From contig CM063501.1 of NCBI GenBank assembly GCA_032207245.1, forward strand, positions 77,130,186 to 77,194,185: 64,000 nt of DNA, given 5' to 3'. The notes under the pieces were generated by a model, which worked only from the letters and a program-made list of their open reading frames with translations, was not told where the DNA came from and did no database searches. Of this stretch, positions 59,408 to 64,000 are shown piece after piece. Every line of letters begins with the position of its first letter. Positions within the stretch are counted from its first letter, which is position 1. A program made the translations under genes and the position numbers. This DNA is from Pardosa pseudoannulata. Taxonomy: Eukaryota; Arthropoda; Arachnida; Araneae; Lycosidae.

Positions 59408-60739
59408 TATATAAATTAAACGCTAGATATTTATTAATCATTAAAAACATTTTACGTATGTATATCAGAGTGTCATAATTAAAACTTATTATGTATACAC
59501 AATGACAATTCAAATGTATGGGGTCAAAATAGCATATTTTGAGACAAACGTTTCCATAAACAGCTGTTTGAAATATCGTGTGGGTTTGTGTTCGGCCGTA
59601 GAACTTTGAGACAGAAGTTTGAGGTAAAAATGCAAAACGCACTAATTTAACTGCTGTCATTACACAACCGACGGACAAAAACTAAATTATTCTTTTAATA
59701 ATATAAAGAAAGAAGGTGAGGCAGCATTTATTTGAAAACAAAAATCAGCTAATTTATTCCTTTCGAAATTCGAATAGATTAAGTATTACAATTTTAGATT
59801 CCTTTAAAAGTCTAAGCCTTTTTATGCTAAAAGAAACATTTTTAGATTTCTAAAAGACAATTTAGTTTGCAACCTCTTAATTCATTGCATTCAATATTCT
59901 TATAAAATAAAGAACGATGTATACATATCTTAAATCCCGTAAGTTATTCTTGTCGTAACATGCAGTTTAAAGCTATAAAATCATTGATTAAATTTTCCTC
60001 ATGGCAAAATGAAACGTAACTCTTAGAATGTTACAAGTTCTCAGAATATGTATATTTTTATGTTACCCCAAACTCAAATTTTACTTCAAGAGCGTTCACG
60101 AGAAAATTAAATTTTCCTCCATGTTTGATTTACTATTAAAAGTGATCGCTCAGTGGATTTAAGACTTTCAACGTAATTTTCTGAGAGAGTTATTATAAAA
60201 AAAGAAGAATGACTATAATGAGATAATTCCAATCTCTAGATAATTTTTTCTATCCCAAGTACGAGAATTTATTTTTTTAAAGCATGAAAAACGAGAAAAA
60301 AGTTAGCTTAACTCTGGTCTTTTGTTATATCCAATATTATTCCTTTCACGAGATATTTACTTTGTTAATTTTAAGGCTAAAAAAAAACGCCATTTTCTTA
60401 AAACGATTTTTAGAACACTTTCTTTGTTCGTAGTTTGAAAATGGTTATTATTTTTTGTTTTATAGTTGATTTTTAGGTTGTTCACCAGTTTGAACTTCTA
60501 TCTAATTACAGTTTTTTTTGCCTGTGTTTTATTTAATTACGAATGGGAATATTTTGCATCTTCTTGTTTACTTTCCTTTGATGTTCTATGCAGTTTAAAG
60601 TTTAAAAGACAGTGGGAAAATATTTTTATCTGCTACATTATATACTTTTGTTTTCAGCTATTTTTAAATCAAATACTCAAAAATCTAACATATTAATTTT
60701 CTTCAGCAACCGTATGAATTGACTATCTGGTTGTTTTAA
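59408..60739. other. AT-rich intergenic sequence, no recognised gene
   Basis: A 94-codon minus frame at 59394-59678 and a 76-codon plus frame at 60466-60696 are not recognised. Confidence 0.4.
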
Positions 60740-61308
60740 CCCCTTCCGGTAAAATGACGAGTCTAGCTCGTCATTAGTTTTTCCTTCCATATCGCACAAT
60801 GACGAGCTACACTCGTCATGCGATTAAAGTTACTGTTAAGTATGATAATTAATTTAGTTTAAAATTTCTAGTGTACTGAATTTGGCAACACTTTTATCAC
60901 TTGTGAAAATCACAAGTCACTATTGCATATTGTTTACTTAGAATTTCTTGGTACAAGTCATTGCCAAATTAATGAGTCAGAATAAAAGAAAACCTACTAA
61001 GAAATGCCGTGTGTGTTACAAGAATCAAATTAAAAGTGAGACTACTTGGCGGTGTAAACAATTAAGAATTCCTTTGCACTTTGTTTTGAAAAGTACCACT
61101 AGCTTGAAGACTATTATCTGTATACCTTATTAATGTTTTGCTTTGATATTTTCTTAATTTTACTGTTTCTGATATTATTTAACACTATGCAAAAAGTGGA
61201 TTTTAATTAAGAATATGTAAGAATTGTAAAATGAAACAAGTTTTTTAAATAAAAACTAAATGGTTATTTCATGCACAGTTTTTCATTATTAAATCATACC
61301 GGAAGGGG
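60740..61308 (+). mobile_element. Short piggyBac-like element C (569 bp), TTAA-flanked
   Basis: TTAA lies at 60736-60739 and 61309-61312. The inverted ends CCCCTTCCGGTA / TACCGGAAGGGG are a perfect 12 bp. Two subterminal palindromes with the same arms follow the left end: ATGACGAG...CTCGTCAT at 60754-60774 and 60799-60819. A piggyBac C-terminal remnant lies at 60948-61133. Confidence 0.92.
60948..61133 (+). pseudogene. C-terminal cysteine-rich remnant of a piggyBac transposase
   Basis: The frame reads SQNKRKPTKKCRVCYKNQIK and then SETTWRCKQ, matching the KRCxVC...R.ET.Y.C..C start of the piggyBac C-terminal zinc-binding domain. The expected closing CFEKYH is present in another frame at 61082-61099, so at least one small deletion shifts the frame. 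Catalytic sequence is absent. The 61 codons are therefore a broken tail, not a gene. Confidence 0.82.
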
Positions 61309-61312
61309 TTAA

Positions 61313-62149
61313 TTGAGACTTTTTGTGATTTATACATAGATAAATTTCAAATACCGTAGACTGACGGATCATTATCTCAAACAAGACAATGTTTAGGAAT
61401 CTGAACTTTGTACAGTGATTCCTGTAGATACATTAGCTAGAGTAATACACCCTAGTCATGCAATAAGAAAAAGATTTAGCAAATTTCAAACTCTAAAGAG
61501 ATGAACAAAAGACTAAATGGAGACACTTTCCTCATGAAATCTCAGCCATTTCAACAAATTTAGTCGCCAATGATCTTATTTTAAGGGTAGATCAGGAAAA
61601 TGTGTCTCTTTAAAAATGAAATTGAAATCCCACTCACTTACAAACTGACTCATTGCTATATCTCATTATGGAAAAGAATTAGGAAGCCAAAATTTCGAAT
61701 GGTTAATTCTCTTACATTGTAGACTTTCAGTGAGATAACATTTCTCCTATTTCAAATTCTACAGGCATGAAAAAATAAACACTTGTCTTCTGCAAATTTC
61801 AAGCCATTATAACAAATTTAGTCACCGAAGATCTTATTTTATTATCTCTCTCTATAACGGAAATTTGAATAGCACTGAATGGCTGACTATCTGATCGCTA
61901 TATCTCACTACTGAAAGCGCTTAGGAAGATAAAATTTAGTACAGTGATTCTTCTTACATCCAAGTTTTACAGCAAGAAAGCATGTTTAATATTTCAAACC
62001 ATACAGACATGAAAATACGCTTAAAAAGATTTACTGATCGCTTAATCTCATGAAATAAAAGGCTTATTAATTCAAAATTTCGTACAAGGATTTCTCACAC
62101 ATCTCAATTTTGGGCGACAACGTCTCTCACGTCCGCGGCCAAGAGCTCA
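61313..62149. other. Intergenic sequence, no gene seen
   Basis: No feature is recognised. Loose internal repetition (TCTCATTATGGAAA-, ATCTCACTACTGAAAG-like) suggests old tandem units of ~240 bp. Confidence 0.35.
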
Positions 62150-62345
62150 AGCCGTTAACAAAATTCAAAGCAAGTAAAGTTTATCTTCACCTAAACTATC
62201 GATCCGATTCTAAAATAAATTGGTATAGATATGCTTCATATCACAGCGAAAAATACTGTCGTATTTAAAACGCTCGAAATCCACCCCTTCACCCCCTTTC
62301 GAGAGTTTAATGCCATTATTTCAAACCCAATTTTCCTTAATTAAG

Positions 62346-62527
62346 ATGCCGAATGCTGGCCGATTGGTTAGGGCGGTGATAGTCGGCACCGGAGTTCGTG
62401 GGTTCGAATCCCACTATGGCATGGATGTTCGTAGCCGTTCGGAATCGGCTTTAAGCAGTAGGTCCCGGTCGAATTAGCCCTCGTGTGCAAAACAGTAGAC
62501 CTTAGTGCTCCAAACCAAAACCAAACC
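62346..62527 (+). mobile_element. tRNA-derived SINE, copy 3, nested, with target duplication
   Basis: Box A GCTGGCCGATTGGTTAGGG, box B GGGTTCGAATCCC, body GGAATCGGCTTTAAGCAGTA, tail CCAAAACCAAACC. TTAATTAAG flanks both sides (62337-62345 and 62528-62536). It is the best preserved of the three. Confidence 0.93.
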
Positions 62528-62549
62528 TTAATTAAGAGCAGGTGATTAA

Positions 62550-62631
62550 GGGCCGGTCTCAAAAAAGTCGTTTAACGACTAACCGCGTTTAATCGAGGTT
62601 AAGCCTTAAACGACTTTGGTGAGACAGTTCC
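62550..62631. mobile_element. 82-bp MITE, TTAA-flanked
   Basis: Ends GGGCCGGTCTCA and, inverted, GGAACTGTCTCA. AAAGTCGTTTAA inside pairs with TTAAACGACTTT. TTAA lies at 62546-62549 and 62632-62635. Copy 1 of the host element lacks this insert. Candidate superfamilies are Harbinger-like or Kolobok-like. Confidence 0.72.
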
Positions 62632-63335
62632 TTAATTTATCCCATAATAAATAGGTAAAAATAACATTTTTTTTTTCTAGCATTATGACACCCTTCCTTT
62701 AACCATCTCATTTAATAATTTCTTATTTTAAATTATTTAAATATCGTCTGCATTATTTTCATACTTTTTATCACTAAAATATATAACGCAAATAATTTTT
62801 TTATATTTGGCTTAAAAAATAGATTAGGTGAATATGTGATAATTTTACATTTAATCGTCGATTATTTTTTATCGCAATGAAAGTTTTATCACTGGTATTA
62901 ACAACAAATTCTTTTCCTAAAAGTCCAGCAGTCTCTTTCAAGGACTAGTAAATATCTCGCTTTCAAGTTATATATCTTTGAAAATTAAAAAGCTTGTGTG
63001 TTTGTTTTTTATATATAACCACACGGTTTGCAATCTATTCGCTAAATAATCACTGTCAATATTAAAACCTCTGCTGGCCATCCTGTAACGATAATTTCGA
63101 CGTAGCTAAGAAAACTTTGAATTATCTTTTTAAATGAATTCAACGTGATTATATGTGGCATTCACAGAATCGAGAGATTTTAGAGGAGTATGAAGATAAA
63201 CAAATTATTGAGCGTGTACCATATAATTCTCAGCCAATAAACACGCCATTTTTTTTACCTGCCTCATAGGGTACTTTACAATTCTGGAAAATTGAAAATT
63301 TTATTGATTCCGTCATATGACGGGCAATAGGATAG

Positions 63336-64000
63336 TAAGAAATAGGTTGTTTTAATATTTTTTCGAGCGTTACTTTTGAATACTTCAGCCTGGAAATATT
63401 AGGGGCACGAGAAATAGAGAACAAAAAAGTCAAAATTTAACCCAAAAGCATCATTACAAAGAAAATTTTATTCTTTCTTAGCTTTTGATTTACTATTAAA
63501 AGTGCAATCTAACTTGATTTGTAATAGTTTTTAATTTCTGCATAATTTTACTTAGTAAAAAACATAATTATAATGTGATAATTCAAATATCTAGATGTTT
63601 TTTTAACACATTAACGTGAAACTAGTTTGTAAAGTATAAAAAAAGACAAGCAAAAAGTCTGCCTTATTCTGCTCTTTGCTCTATCCATATTATCCTTTCA
63701 TGCGCTGTTTACTTTGATTATTTTACGACTTAAAAAATCGCCATTTAAAAAAAAAGAACATTTTATGTTCGAAGTTTGTTTATTCGAAGTTTAAAAATGG
63801 TTATGTTTTTTACAGCTGATTTTATGATTGTTCAGAATGTGCTTCCACCTAATTATATTTTTTTAAATTCTATTTTTTTACAAGAAGTAATATTTTGCAT
63901 CTATTTTTTTCATCTTGCGTTTTTTTTTTACTGTTTTAAGTTTAAAGACTTCAGTGAATGGAGAAATATTTGCGTCGTTACGTAGTTAGGTTTATTGTTA
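63336..64000. other. AT-rich intergenic sequence, no gene seen
   Basis: No feature is recognised up to the window end. Confidence 0.45.

Larger units (their letters stand above)
62150..63335 (+). mobile_element. Helitron-like non-autonomous element, copy 5, with nested insertions
   Basis: Runs parallel to copy 1 (GAGTTTAATGCCATTATTTC; ATAATAAATAGGTAAAAATA; TATATCTTTGAAAATTAA). It ends CCGTCATATGACGGG, CAATAGG, ATAG and T at 63336, a slightly decayed CTAG. It is interrupted by the SINE 62346-62527 and the MITE 62550-62631. The 5' limit is uncertain. Confidence 0.6.

Overview
The window is AT-rich, intron-era eukaryotic DNA, most likely from an arthropod and plausibly an arachnid. The support is indirect: two metazoan housekeeping proteins, a tRNA-derived SINE, and the mix of Tc1/mariner, piggyBac-like, hAT-like, Helitron-like and LTR elements. 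The arachnid label is inference. Only two convincing intact protein-coding genes occur in 64 kb. On the plus strand at 8625-9512 there is a single-exon PRPF38A (spliceosomal Prp38). On the minus strand at 26809-27909 there is a single-exon DDI1/DDI2-type gene (ubiquitin-like domain plus retropepsin-like aspartic protease domain, no UBA). They are unrelated in function and do not form an operon-like unit.

The rest is repeat-driven. Region 1-8 kb: fold-back repeats, short tandem repeats, a solo LTR with a perfect 5-bp target duplication, and a dead Ty3/gypsy-type reverse transcriptase split by a 194-bp MITE that carries three CRE octamers. Region 8-29 kb: the two genes, SINE copies, an internally deleted mariner, hAT-like elements with 8-bp duplications, a long TA array, a perfect 47-bp-arm hairpin, and a short piggyBac derivative that still holds a cysteine-rich C-terminal reading frame. 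Region 29-45 kb: a TA-flanked DNA element with a small ORF, another long TA array, an LTR family including a head-on inverted pair, a ~163-bp satellite with dimer structure, a Tc1 deletion derivative sitting inside a tandem array, a second piggyBac derivative inside another array, and a ~330-bp four-monomer higher-order repeat. Region 45-64 kb: a longer copy of the solo LTR, a perfect 86-bp CA/TA/TG palindrome, a decayed Tc1 transposase, a ~345-bp satellite, a ~1.55-kb direct duplication, Helitron-like 3' ends repeated in ~1.03-kb tandem units, a third piggyBac derivative, and a nested SINE plus MITE insertion.

The most informative signal is a set of three unrelated, short TTAA-flanked elements (20119-20723, 42282-42812, 60740-61308). 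Each carries its own subterminal palindromes, and two keep a zinc-binding-type C-terminal fragment after losing the catalytic part. Several insertions can be dated against an undisrupted paralogous repeat in the same window (42278, 37779, 62337), which makes the window useful for studying transposition. No prokaryote-type system, CRISPR array or rRNA gene is present.
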